64,000 bases of DNA from Amoebidium appalachense. Lineage: Eukaryota; Ichthyosporea. Location: NCBI GenBank assembly GCA_963693365.1, contig CAVNZM010000016.1:6882001-6946000 (forward strand). The letters are read 5' to 3'. Shown here one piece after another: positions 47,267 to 63,008 of this stretch (positions are counted from its first letter, which is position 1; every line of letters starts with the position of its first letter). The translations under genes were made by a program, and so were the position numbers. The notes under the pieces were generated by a model. The model saw only the letters and a list, made by a program, of their open reading frames with translations. It was not told the DNA's origin and did not search any database.

Positions 47267-48232
47267 GGCTGCGTGTGTGTGTTGTTCATGCACTTAGAAA
47301 GCTATTTCATTTATCATGTTGCAAATCAGAGTCGTTGACTTGCTTGTTGGCGTACCTGCAGGATCACAGTTCGTGGCGGCGAATTGCGTAATCGCATATA
47401 AAGCACTCCTGATAAAGCATTTCGATTACAAACCATTTATAAAAGCGACATAATAGACAATTAGAATTATTAAACTATAAAGTCATTACACAATATCGGT
47501 GCCCAGCCCATACTCTGGCAGGTGACGACTGATGGAGGCTCAGGTGTGTGTTGACCTTTTGCAATTATAGAAAAATGTGTTGACCTTTTGCAATGATAGA
47601 AAGTCTTACAGCCATAATGTCGGTAATGCACGCGTATGATACTGCATGGCCACCCTGTTACTACCGTATGGCATATATCAGTATACGTGTATGTATGAAC
47701 AGCTGGCAGTATGTGCTTGTGTTGTTGTGTGTCTTTAGAGGAAGATTAGTCGGTAATTGTGACTCTGATGCCTGCTGGAGGAGGAAGGGAGGGAAGGGGG
47801 GAAGTTATAGCTAAGGCCTAGGGACTCAAGCTCCGCGTACGGATATTAAGGGGTTTTAGTTTTGGTTGAAATTGCCCGTTGAATAGCAAAAAGCACACTT
47901 CTGCGACAATGAAGAGAGAAATCTCAGGTGATGCTTCTGCATTGCCGACATGCCTGATGCCGCTAGAGGTACACGATGATATACAAATATACTGTTATAG
48001 TTTTAGAAGCCAAGTGACTGATTGTGCTCCCACTTTCGTCATACTACTGGAAGGGATACTGCCAACTTCAAAAAAATCTTCGAAGAGACCACCGACCCCC
48101 CAAAGTAACATCATTACTGCTGTATTACTACATAATCTTTTCATTATTCAATCATTATGTTGGCAACAATCAACATATGCATGCCAAGACTATACTATAC
48201 CATAATACCCGTGTCTTTTTTTGTAATGATTT
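47267..48232. other. Intergenic region upstream of PPCDC
   Basis: Ordinary sequence without long simple repeats. It contains a short direct repeat around GTTGACCTTTTGCAAT (near 47552 and 47580). I see no coding exon or RNA gene. The right part is the downstream side of the minus-strand gene at 48233. Confidence 0.5.
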
Positions 48233-48700
48233 CTACAGCAAGTATTGGGCAACAGCCACCATGCCCACCACCACCATCATCCTCCCATCCACACCATTCC
48301 TCTGTGCGCTGCTTGGCTTTGCACTCTGTGATGCCCCCGATGCGGTTGGAGCCCCGCTTGAAGCCGAAGATGCACCAGAAGACACAGAGGTGGCCTGGCT
48401 AGCACTGGTACCGGTACCCACCACACTCTTAACCCCGCTAGCAGCAGCGCCAGCAACACTGGTTGCTTTGGCCGCGGCATTACTAGCAAGGCTACTTGCC
48501 CCCCCGACGGCCTGTGAGCCTGCGCTAACAGCTGCGCTAGCCGCATTTGTGGCTACGCTAACGGCGTTGCTGGCGGCATTCTGTGCGCCCTGAACAATAC
48601 TTTTGACGGGGCCGGTGGACGTGGGTGTGGGCTTTGCTGTGGTCTCGGCGGACGCGGTGGCGGCAAGCGCGAGAATGGCGAGTGTGGCGGCGACCTTCAT
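48233..48700 (-). CDS. Ala/Ser-rich secreted protein, possibly GPI-anchored
   Basis: One uninterrupted 155-codon frame. Residues 1-18 are a clear signal peptide (MKVAATLAILALAATASA). A short Thr/Pro stretch follows (TTAKPTPTSTGP), then about 100 residues built of Ala, Ser, Gly, Val and Thr in loose repeats such as SNAVSVATNAASAAVSAGS, without cysteine. The C-terminus has a small polar stretch (SSAQRNGVDGR) and a hydrophobic tail (MMVVVGMVAVAQYLL), the usual layout of a GPI-anchor signal. I do not recognise a family. By composition it could be a cell-wall or surface protein. It is the only gene here apart from the RNAs with no intron and no simple repeats. Codon use is GC-rich like the chitinase, which supports a real gene. 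Confidence 0.75.
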   Translation of the reverse strand: MKVAATLAILALAATASAETTAKPTPTSTGPVKSIVQGAQNAASNAVSVATNAASAAVSAGSQAVGGASSLASNAAAKATSVAGAAASGVKSVVGTGTSASQATSVSSGASSASSGAPTASGASQSAKPSSAQRNGVDGRMMVVVGMVAVAQYLL

Positions 48701-49503
48701 TTTGGTATATATGTGGAGGGGAAGAGTGGGGTGTGTGCTGGTCGTTGGATTGGATATACTGTATGGACAGAAAAGTGAGAAACGAAAACGGCAAGGTTTC
48801 TTTTTAGGGCGTTGGAAAAGCCTGGACGTCGCGTACTGTGCTGTAGACTTACGCCTCTAGCCAATAGGAAACGTCAGCGATGTTTCACCAATTTGTTCTA
48901 CTGTGCAATGTGCATAACAAAAGTCTTTTTGATTGGCTATCCAAAAAAAGACTGTATATATATGGATAACGATGGTGAATGATTGTCCAATCAGATCTTA
49001 AGTCTACACAAGTCCTACTCCGATGATCCGGCCAAATGGTCCCATGATAACGCAGTACAGTAACAGTAGTAATGATATTTTTGTAGAATCATGTATATAC
49101 ATATGCACTGTATGTATACGCTGAGAGCCCCTATATTATATAATTGCGATTAGACTGTGTGCTGTGACCGTCACACAACTTGTGACTTAGGGGTTGACAC
49201 ATGACTCCTCGACATCATTGTGACTGAATCAATACTCACAGCACGGCCATCTACAGTAGAAACACCGTGACTCACAGCAAGCTCATCATGCCCTGCCACG
49301 TGCGACTGTGGCCTCAGCCCCCTCTGGCGGTTGGCGCGTGATCACGTCGCTTCGGAAGAGAAGTTTTGTCAGCCTTGAAAAATAAGAGCTACCTCCAAAG
49401 GTAGCAGAATTATGCAGCAAGCCTTCTCCTATTTGTCTGACACAGTATACGCTTTTTGTAGGAGGTCTTTAGCGCTAGCGCAAGCTCATCATGCCATATT
49501 ATT

Positions 49504-49781
49504 ACTAGTAATGCCACGCTCTGCCGAGCTTTGGCTCAACGTCGAAGCGAGACGAGAAAATTCTGGACGGTGCTGTGTGCGTGTGTGCCGGTGTTGGAGG
49601 GAGGGCAACAATTTGAAGAAAAAAAAAAGGACTGTTCGGATATTTTTTTTTCTCTTTGTCTTTATCCTGCCTCCCCCCCCCCCCCCCCCCCCCCCCCTTT
49701 TTTTCTCCCCCCCCCCCCCCCTCCCCCCCTTCCTTCACTTCTCCCCGCACTCGCGGCCTTTTGGCCCAAAATTTAATACCC

Positions 49782-49842
<61 letters not shown>

Positions 49843-49845
49843 TGT
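49504..49845. repeat. Duplicated segment, copy 1
   Basis: Begins ACTAGTAATGCCACGCTCTG, continues with GAGCTTTGGCTCAACGTCGA and AGGGAGGGCAACAATTTGAA, then a poly-C tract, CACTCGCGGCCTTTT, and a (GT)n run. The same order is seen at 50358-50870. Confidence 0.85.
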
Positions 49846-50357
49846 AGCCACTTACGTCAGATCACCTTGGTCAGATTTGACGGGAGTACCAGACTCAAAG
49901 CGCATCCTGGTTTGCAGAAAGTCCGGCGTGTGATTGCAGCTTTAGCTTGTGCGCGCATGTGATTCCCCACTGACACGCACTGAAATATAAGTCGCCGATC
50001 ACGTGCTGGGGCTGGCATCTGCGGATGGTCAGCGTGGTCCTCCCCAACTGATCGTGTATATGGATCGCTGATTGGTGAGCGCAAATTGTCAGCATGGTCT
50101 TACTAACCGTCAAGCGGCGATCAGCCACGCCTGACGTTTCCCAAACCAGGGTGCGCTGTAAGTCTGTTAACCAATCATAATCACTGTATACACTTCGTTC
50201 ACCAATGGATTTACCCCGGCGCCATTCTTTGCGGCTCCCGCCAAATCTGACCATTCGCCAACCAAAGGTTCGGCACGTGATCGGCGACTTATCAGGGCTT
50301 GCCATCACACGATCACCAATGTTCTGCCGCGACCCTGGTTTTTGTCTGGACTCATTC

Positions 50358-50870
<513 letters not shown>

Positions 50871-50998
50871 CAGATGGGAAAATTCAGTGCGCGTTGGGGA
50901 ATTGCATGTTCACAGGGGTTTACACACTTTTTATTGCGTGGACACTGCCGGAGGCCCAGCCATATTCGACGGCCTACTGCGTTTTCCAGCACAGCCAA

Positions 50999-52465
50999 TC
51001 AAATGCAGCCAGTGACATATGTACATGCTAGGCAACAATGAGCGCCATCGTAGTATATGACACCCCTATTACATATTATGGGTAAGCAGAGGCTAGCATC
51101 GGTACTAGCTCCGAAAGAAAGAAAGTTAAGGCACCGGATCACAATATCATACTGTGCAGCATTAATAAGGTGATCTAGGATAGTCATCTTAAAACGGATA
51201 TATTGAGGAAGAGAGGAAGAAAAGAGAATAAAACCGCCAATAACCTCCGGTTCTAATACATTAGCTAACAGGTTGCATTTATTAATAGATATGCAGCCGC
51301 GAGTAAACCGCCCCCCACACATATTACACATACGAGCAGGAGACACCAGAAACCGATTACACCGCCAAGCCATAATCATCTTTGCGTTTTTACACCACAC
51401 CACATTACGAATAAACGAATATAGTATGTATGAACGAGACTCTCTAACCGTATCCGCCATATAGGCTACTAGTAGTTGGTGTTTTCGCGGTCCTAACACC
51501 GGAAGGGACTCAACACGTAGAGTAAAAAGATATCTATCAGCCATAGACTTGAAACTATTCATATTCACACTATGATCTAGCCGTACCTCCGGTGGGGTCG
51601 CCAGCCATTCCACATAACGCTCGGCAATGGGCAGAGACGATGGGGAAGGGAAGAGGTAGAGGGGCGAGTCCGGCGGGGATGCGTGTAGCCGGAAGAGCGG
51701 GTGGTCCGGGGCACAAGCGGACAGGCGGGTGATGTGCTCGTGAAATTTAAGGGCTAATTCGTGTACGCGTTGTGATGGTGGTGTGAGTGCGTAGAGAGAA
51801 TCAAAAAGGCGTCTAGGGATAGGTGTGGAAAGACCAGTGAGAAACGTACAACAAGTTGTGTAGTGGAAATTATCTATTGATTTGAGGACATTAGTAACAG
51901 TATCAGGGGGTGCCATAGCTAGTAAGGGCAACCCGTATTCAGACAAAGGGCGAATATATGTGCGAAATATACTAAGACGGTTGTATAGGTGGACAGTATG
52001 GAAGTAGCAAGATACACATCCCTAAATAACCGAAGACACCTGCCTGCACTCTCCACCCGACGGTCGATCATCCGTTTGAAACATATGCCCCATTCGTCCA
52101 CCGGAATCCCCAAATACTTGTATTCGATTGGGCGAGGGAGGGGACTGCCGAAAATACAAACGCCGTCCCATGCCGGTATCGATTTTGATAAAAGGGCAGG
52201 CTTTTTGACATTAACCTTCATACCGTTGCGCTGGCACCAATGTTCAACCACACGAATGTATTGCCGTAGTTCGAGAGGATCGGATGACAATAAGCACAAT
52301 ATCATCGTCGGCAAAAAAGAGGGCGGGGGGAGCCTGGGATGGCAACCCCCCGTCAATTTGTGCCGCAGAAAGAGTGTCGGCTAAATCATCAATATACAGG
52401 TTGAAAAGAAGAGGGCTTAGCTCTGCTACGCGGCGATCAGCTACGCCTGACTTTCCACAAACCAA
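50999..52465 (-). mobile_element. Decayed non-LTR retrotransposon reverse transcriptase
   Basis: Three overlapping minus-strand frames read in order. 52465-52244 has ELSPLLFNLYIDDLADTL and ALFFADDDIVLI, the palm with the catalytic ADD box in F-ADD form. 52356-51919 has QYIRVVEHWCQRNGMKVNVK, EYKYLGIPVDEWG and the thumb region. 51946-50999 is a long C-terminal part that ends after a Cys pair motif (CNMCGGRFTRGC). Known: this order, palm, YLGI thumb, Cys-rich tail, is typical of LINE-type elements. At least two frameshifts separate the parts, and I see no N-terminal RT fingers or endonuclease, so it is a 5'-truncated dead copy. No poly-A tail or target-site duplication is obvious. Confidence 0.8.
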
Positions 52466-54126
52466 GGTGCGCTCTAAATCTGGAAACCAATCATAATCAG
52501 AGAAACTACTACATTCCCCAATGAAATTACCGCGGCGTCACGGTCATCCTTTGCAAGACCAATGCACCCCTATCCGTGCAGGTCTATCTGTTCGAAGAGA
52601 GGGGCTGTAGGACGAGAAGCTTCGCTCATCCGTTGATATTACTGTGGTGTCATCCTTTGCGGCTCCCGCCAAATCGGCTCTCGCCAAATCTGACCATCCG
52701 CGAACCAAAGGCCCAGCACGTGATCGGCGACTTATCAGGGCCGAGCCATCACAAACACAACGTTGTAGCTCGAATAGAACTCCCCTTGTAGCATAGTATA
52801 TGACATTGTCCACGTGTTACCTAGACATTATTGGTTTTTTCAATAACTACCCACAGAACAGCTTCTAGCACGAGACATTTACCACAAAGTTTATGGGGGG
52901 GATGGTGAATGTGCCTCTGGAGTACGAGGGTCACACGAAAAAAAACACAACATTGTAGCCCGGATTGAAACCCCCCTTGCATCATATATATATAATATAT
53001 AATGCGGCATGTGTTACTTTCACGTTATTGTTTTCCTAGCACGAGATATTCAGCACACAGTTGGTGTTGTGGGGGCAGTGTACACCTACAATATCAGGGG
53101 TACCGCGCGGCAAAAACACCCCCCGGGGGGGGGGGGGGGGGGGGGGGGTCATGCGTGCGATGGTGCACTAATTATTACGTTAACTAGGCAGGGTATAGCA
53201 TCAACGTTATTATATGCCATGCTGCTGAGTTTCTTTGTTTGTACACCCGTCACCAGTCAATTTATTGGTGTTGGCGCCCACCTGTGACACCACCTCGGAA
53301 GACTGGGGTCACAAGTGGTGCACACGGCGGATAAATATCATCAAACTGTAGCTGCAAAAGAATGTGCAATTTTGCATCACTGTCTGGTATTTGCCTATTC
53401 CCCTCCCTCCCCCCCCCCCCCCCCCCCCACCCCCGCCCCCCTTTTTTTCCACCCCCCCCCCCCCCCACACCGGGCCCCTCCCCCCCCCCCCCCCCCCCCC
53501 CCCCCCCAGGCCTCTCCACACCACACACACACGCACCACACACACACACTGCTGCAGAGCTACATGGATACCATCACCATCACACGTGACGATATTTAAT
53601 TAGTATTGGTGATATTGTACCAATACGTAACGTATATTGGTAATACATAGTACATAGAATTTATATATCACACGAATATAAATAATACGAGAGCCATATA
53701 TATGGGGACCCCATCCCGAATCGCACGCACGCGTGTATACGTCGCGTTGAAGATGTACTCCATCAACCAACAATTAACATAACAACGAGTACACAGACCT
53801 GCCCGGGTGTACATACACGTCTGGGTGTTCACATCTTCCCCTGGCCAACACATGACCTTTCTACGTAAACCGGGGATGGGCCTTGAGTAAACAGCGTTAA
53901 CATTATAACTTATTAATAAGCTCCTTCGGAACGTATGGCAACGGTGTCCGAAATATGTCCACCATATCGCCAACCTCACCGATCCACCGAGAATCGATCC
54001 AATCACATTATGTACACCATGGGAATCCGCTTCTGATAGCAAATAGTGATTGGCTAAAACCAATCCAGTTTGCAATTTTTTGTCCGTTTAAGCCTGTGCG
54101 CACGCTGTTTGCTCCATTTCTCTTCC

Positions 54127-54255
54127 CCCTTCCCGCAGGTCCGCAGGTCCTTTCCCGCAGGTCGCCTGGTCGCAGGTCCCTTCCCGCAGGTCGCCTGGTC
54201 GCAGTTCCCTTCCCGCAGGTCGCCTGGTCACAGGTCCCCTCCGCAGGTCGCGCAG
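54127..54255. repeat. Short tandem array with CCCGCAGGTCGCCTGGTC units
   Basis: About four to five units of roughly 26-28 bp built on TCCCGCAGGTCGCCTGGTCG. GC-rich, with no flanking coding evidence. Confidence 0.85.
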
Positions 54256-54859
54256 CCACCGTGCTGAATGGTTTCGACCATGCTGCATGCTGCAGCTTCT
54301 TCCCCTAACGGCTGAAAGGCCGTTTGAAGGTTAGTTTTGTGTTGCCTGCTTTTGTGCATGTGGCGTTTGTCTGTCTGGTCTGTGTCCGTACCTGTGATCA
54401 TTATCATCAGATGTCTGTGTCTGTGTCTGTGTCTGTGTGCGTGTGTGTGTATGTGTATGTGTGTGCGTGCGTGTGCGTGTGTCTGCTGGCTGCAGATGCA
54501 CGTTGCCTTTTCACGTTCATGAACCAGCGACTGCCGTGGGCACTACTTTTGCTGTTAGCACTATAGCTATCATCCCCTCCACCAATCGTTCAAGCTATTT
54601 TCTGCTTCTCTAGACTTCATAAGTTCTGGTCCGGGTTTCCGTCCTTACTATGTTTGAGGTTGGTTCTGTCAACTCTTTTTTTGCCACTCTCAGTCAGCCC
54701 CCTCAGTCCCCGCCCCCCCCCCCCCCCCCCCCCCCCCCACTTCTCGCAAGTAGGATGAGCTAATTCGTAGCTCGAGTTCCTTTACAGGTTTTGCCAACTT
54801 GACTTCATGGGCCGTGACGTTGGACACACGAGACAATCAGCAGCTCCAAGGCTACCTTA

Positions 54860-55400
54860 TCATCTAGAGGTGGGTACCGGCTCTTTGTCCTATGGCTGCT
54901 GTTGTTTCCGTTTTTCGTTTCTGTGTTGCTCTTATAGCACGATGACTGGTTCTTTGATCTGTGCATGTTTAGCATCCATAGGTGGGTACCGGTTCTTTGT
55001 CCTATGGCTGCTGTTGTTTCCGTGTTTCGTTTCTGTGTTGCTCTTATAGCACGATGACTGATCATGTTGGCTTTGTTCAGATTTGCCTGCTTTGATCTGT
55101 GCATGTTTAGCACCCAATGGCATAGGTGGGTACCGGCTCTTTGTCCTGTTAAGGTAAATAAAGTATGGAGGCAAGACCCTGTGGGTCTGGGGCTCTTTGT
55201 CCTATGGCTGCTGTTGTTTCCGTGTTTCGTTTCTGTGTTGCTCTTATAGCACGATGACTGATCATGTTGGCTTTGTCCAGATTTGCCTGGCAGTGCTTTG
55301 ATCTGTGCATGTTTAGCACCCATAGGTGGGTACCGGCTCTTTGTCCTGTTAAGGTAAATAAAGTATGGAGGCAAGACCCTGTGGGTCTGGCACCTCGTCG
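54860..55400. repeat. Complex tandem repeat, about four units
   Basis: Recurring blocks: ATAGGTGGGTACCGG, CTCTTTGTCCTATGGCTGCT, GTTTCGTTTCTGTGTTGCTC and TAGCACGATGACTG. Units differ in length because an extra block (AAGGTAAATAAAGTATGGAG) is present in the third and fourth. Short frames through it are repeat translations. Confidence 0.88.
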
Positions 55401-55448
55401 TCGTCCTCGATCGTCAAAGGTTTATGTGGGGTGGGTGGTGGTCCCCGG

Positions 55449-55482
<34 letters not shown>

Positions 55483-55843
55483 TAAGATATCATCACGACA
55501 TCCTCCAGCCATCCAACAGATGACTTTAAGGTTGACCACGGTCTTTTTAGTGTGACTTTTAGAACATCCTGAAAGATGGCTTTAAAATTGCATCAAGAAA
55601 TCTTCCGGTGCTCTTACCAGAACTATGAAGATAAAATTATTCTATCTATGGGAGCGACCATATATAAGGACTGCTGTTAACAACCATGTGTGAGTTATAA
55701 TCTTTCGGGAAATTCATGGTTCACAACAATTGAGGCGCTTTTGGGGGTGACAACATCGCTTCAAATTCGGCCAGTTCAACATTCCAGAAAAAAAATATCT
55801 TTTTTTTTTAGGATGGGTGGGTGGTGGTGGTGGTGGTGGTGGT

Positions 55844-55903
<60 letters not shown>

Positions 55904-56329
55904 GGGGGCAGGGTGACCCAATCATTTGTCCAGAACCACTAAGATGTTAACTCATTTTCGATTCTTCCTTTTTTTTCCCGAACGTTTTATTCCATACTGC
56001 CGCCTTCGGGTAGGTCGTACCGGCCCTGGGACACAACTATACCAACCGTACAGACTGACTATAAATAGATTCTGAAGTAAACGGTTACCGGATGATATTT
56101 CGGAAAGAACGATAATTATCTAGCATTGCAATGACATGAGTGCTCTTTCGGGACATTCGATCATGCCAGGGCGTCAAAAATTTGGATATGAGTTACACGC
56201 ACAGGTAAGGTGGTGTGGCTGCACAGATAAATAAGAATTGCCTGTTTGTAGGTAGGGCTGTGTAGACATGTGCATGAGTGCACGCGTGTTGACCTGTGTA
56301 CGACAAATTAGGGGGACGGTGTTTGCGGG

Positions 56330-60291
<3,962 letters not shown>

Positions 60292-60324
60292 CACGGCCAT
60301 CTAGAAACACCCTAGATGGCCGTG
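60292..60324. other. Perfect 13-bp stem-loop
   Basis: CACGGCCATCTAG, a 7-base loop, then CTAGATGGCCGTG. It lies about 300 bases before the tRNA gene. No T-run follows on either side, so it does not look like a RNA polymerase III terminator. Confidence 0.8.
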
Positions 60325-60629
60325 CCCATGACCCAGTAGTGGCTTTGGACGAAAGTCTGTTTCCTGTGGGGCAAATAAAAAAAAACTGGCACAATTGCAA
60401 CTGGCAGGGACTCGCGGAAAGCTTTCAACGGAACTTAAAAATAATGACAAAAAATGTAAATGAGGTTCTCGTGGAACATGAGAAAACACGTTATTTGCAC
60501 GTGGTTTGTCACATGCTGTAACTCACGAATTAACACTCGAAAAGTGTACACACGTGTACTGTAAGGACCGTGAAGTAGTAAGAAGTGTACTTTAACCATT
60601 ATATGCCATTTGGCACCCTAATCTACATC

Positions 60630-60702
60630 GGGGGTGTAGCTCAGATGGTAGAGCGCTCGCTTAGCATGCGAGAGGCACGGGGATCGATACCCCGCACCTC
60701 CA
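60630..60702 (+). tRNA. tRNA-Ala (AGC)
   Basis: 73 nt with all arms. The acceptor stem GGGGGTG pairs with CACCTCC (one G-T pair). The D-arm is GCTCAGATGGTAGAGC, which also holds the A box. The anticodon loop TTAGCAT has AGC at 60663-60665. The T-arm CGGGGATCGATACCCCG holds the B box. The discriminator is A, with no encoded CCA and no intron. A T-rich stretch (TTTTATTTCTTTTATTTTT) follows after about 5 bases, suitable as a RNA polymerase III terminator. It starts with G-C and is intact, so it is probably functional. Confidence 0.98.
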
Positions 60703-60820
60703 TAGTTTTATTTCTTTTATTTTTTTGTGTTAGTTTCGCCCCGTTTATCGGCCTATGTAGGTACTGCGAAGCTAACGGGGTATGGCTTTGGGTGAGAAAA
60801 AGGAGGTGTTTTTTCAAAGG
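60703..60820. terminator. RNA polymerase III termination region after tRNA-Ala
   Basis: Several T-runs (TTTT at about 60707, TTTTATTTTTTT at about 60716-60728) directly follow the tRNA on the plus strand. Confidence 0.55.
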
Positions 60821-61565
60821 GGCTGAGGGGAGACACTTGTCGATGTCGGCCTACCACCAACATTTTGAGGGGCCACCCGCACCTACAGCCTGCAATGTTG
60901 TCCTGCTCTTCGATCACAAAGCCACATACATCCACACAATCAGTGGTGTGCTCTTGCCTCTCAAAGATCTTACCCGCTGGGAAATCCCACTCCAGAACCG
61001 TATGCGCTGCCCGGATGATTGCCTGAAGTACCCGTGTTGGTTCTCAGCTGGGCACCGCAGTCAACAAGCAGTGGCTTCCTACTGAGAAGGGAGCTCATGA
61101 GACGATTGCATGCGCATGCCCACGCCTCAGCAAAGGCATACTTCACAATCCCACATCCAACCCTAGGCTTGTACCCGTGTTGGTTCTCAGCTGGGCACCG
61201 CAGTCAACAAGCAGTGGCTTCCTACTGAGAAGGGAGCTCATGAGACGATTGCATGCGCATGCCCACGCCTCAGCAAAGGCATACTTCACAATCCCACATC
61301 CAACCCTAGGCTTGACTTCAGGCAATCATCCGGGCAGCGCATACGGTTCTGGAGTGGGATTTCCCAGCGGGCAAGATCTTTGAGAGGCAAGAGCACACCA
61401 CTGATTGTGTGGATGTATGTGGCTTTGTGATCGAAGAGCAGGACAACATTGCAGGCTGTAGGTGCGGGTGGCCCCTCAAAATGTTGGTGGTAGGCCGACA
61501 TCGACATGTGTCTCCCCTCAGCCGCTTGTTGACTGCGGTGCCCAGCTGAGAACCAACACGGGTAC
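60821..61565. repeat. Large inverted repeat with a duplicated centre
   Basis: A 208-bp arm at 60821-61028 is repeated in inverse orientation at 61316-61523 with few differences. Between the arms lie two adjacent, nearly identical 143-bp direct repeats (61029-61171 and 61172-61314). The first about 41 bases of that unit recur inverted at 61525-61565. The minus-strand arm and the centre read through as protein-like sequence (VVLLFDHKATYIHTISG, EIPLQNRMRCPDDCLK, then GIVKYAFAEAWACACNRL). The source may thus have been one coding unit, perhaps of a transposon or a gene fragment. I do not recognise the protein. Confidence 0.85.
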
Positions 61566-62140
61566 ACCGTATGCCGACTCAGTGAATCATGATGAGGCTG
61601 GTAACATATTTTGTGCGGGTGGCCTACAGTAATATAATCCACCACGATGAATTCCGCATTAAAAGATTTGCTTTCAACACATTCATGTATGGGGTGGTCA
61701 TAATACGATGAGCTCCGTCTTAAACACATACATGTATGGGGTGGACATAATACACAACGAATTTGCATACAACTGTGTCAACGCAACAGCTCGTAAATCC
61801 ACCCCCCCCCCCCCCCAGGGGGTGACCAAAGTTCGTGTCCATCAGTTGACATAGTTGTGTTGGGGGACATGCTCAATCGTAGACACATTGTGTTTTGTTA
61901 CTGCAACACACGACAAGCAGGGTCATGCTCCTGGCGCTCCTCGGAAGAGGGCATTGATCGGTCTCGTGTACCCGCCCATGAGCGTTCTTTCGTTCTCTCA
62001 CTTTTTTGGGTGATGGGGGGGAAAGGGAGGGACTCCGGGAGGGCTAAGAGGGAGCAGGGGGGGGGGGGGGGGTAACAATTAAGACACAAAGAAAGCAATA
62101 TGATTGTGTTGTGTGCGGTGGCACGTTGCCCCATGGGCAT
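61566..62140. other. Intergenic region between the palindrome and RPL3
   Basis: Includes a short tandem: ATGTATGGGGTGG with ATAATAC occurs twice near 61685-61755. A poly-C run (61801-61816) and a poly-G run (62057-62072) lie further right. The right end is the 3' untranslated side of RPL3; I see no AATAAA there. Confidence 0.5.
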
Positions 62141-62967
62141 TTACTTGTCCTCCTTGACGAGGTCCTTCTTGAGCACACCCATGAAGCTCTTCTTCTCGGC
62201 GTGCGTCTGGAAGCGACCGTGGCCGAACTTGGACGAGGTGTCGATGAACTTAAGGGTGATCTTCTCGAGGGCGGCACGCTTGGTGTGTGTGTGCAGGCAC
62301 TTGCGCAGAGTCAGAACGCGCTTCTTGGGGCCCACCACGCAGCCCTTGAGCAGGACAAAGTCGTTGACCACCTCACCGTAGTGGGGGAACCCACCCATTG
62401 GGGTGATGGACTTGTCCGTAAGATCGTACTCGGTGGAGGCGTTGTTCTTGATAGTCTGTGGGGATGTCGTGTGAGATCGTGCAATGCATGGAAATAAAGT
62501 GTCATTCAAGAACCCCCCTTTCCCCCCCCACCCACCCAAAAAAACAAGCACATACACACAACCCTGGATCACGAGCACATCTAGAACTCCAAATTGTGGT
62601 TGAATCGCATCCATTCCCCGAGAAAGGCAGCCATAGAAAATCCATCATCGAAAGCTATCCGTCCTCCCCCCTCCATACCACCCACATAAACCGCCCTTTC
62701 CCTCAAAACACAGACGTCTCCCCCATTGTTTACTTAGAGCCAAGGAGGAACCGAAACACATGCTTTGTGTTGACCAGGGTACACAAAAGCATCCACAGAA
62801 CAAAACAGTATCCACCCCCCCTCCCCCCACCCCTTCACTGACGTGCCTGAAAACAAACAACTGGCAGCCACCCCTCCCGCAGAAAACCGACTCCTAAACC
62901 TCTCAGCCGTAAACCCAGAATAGTATCTACAGTCCTTCAATGCATGAGCCCAAGCACGGGTACAGGA

Positions 62968-63008
<41 letters not shown>

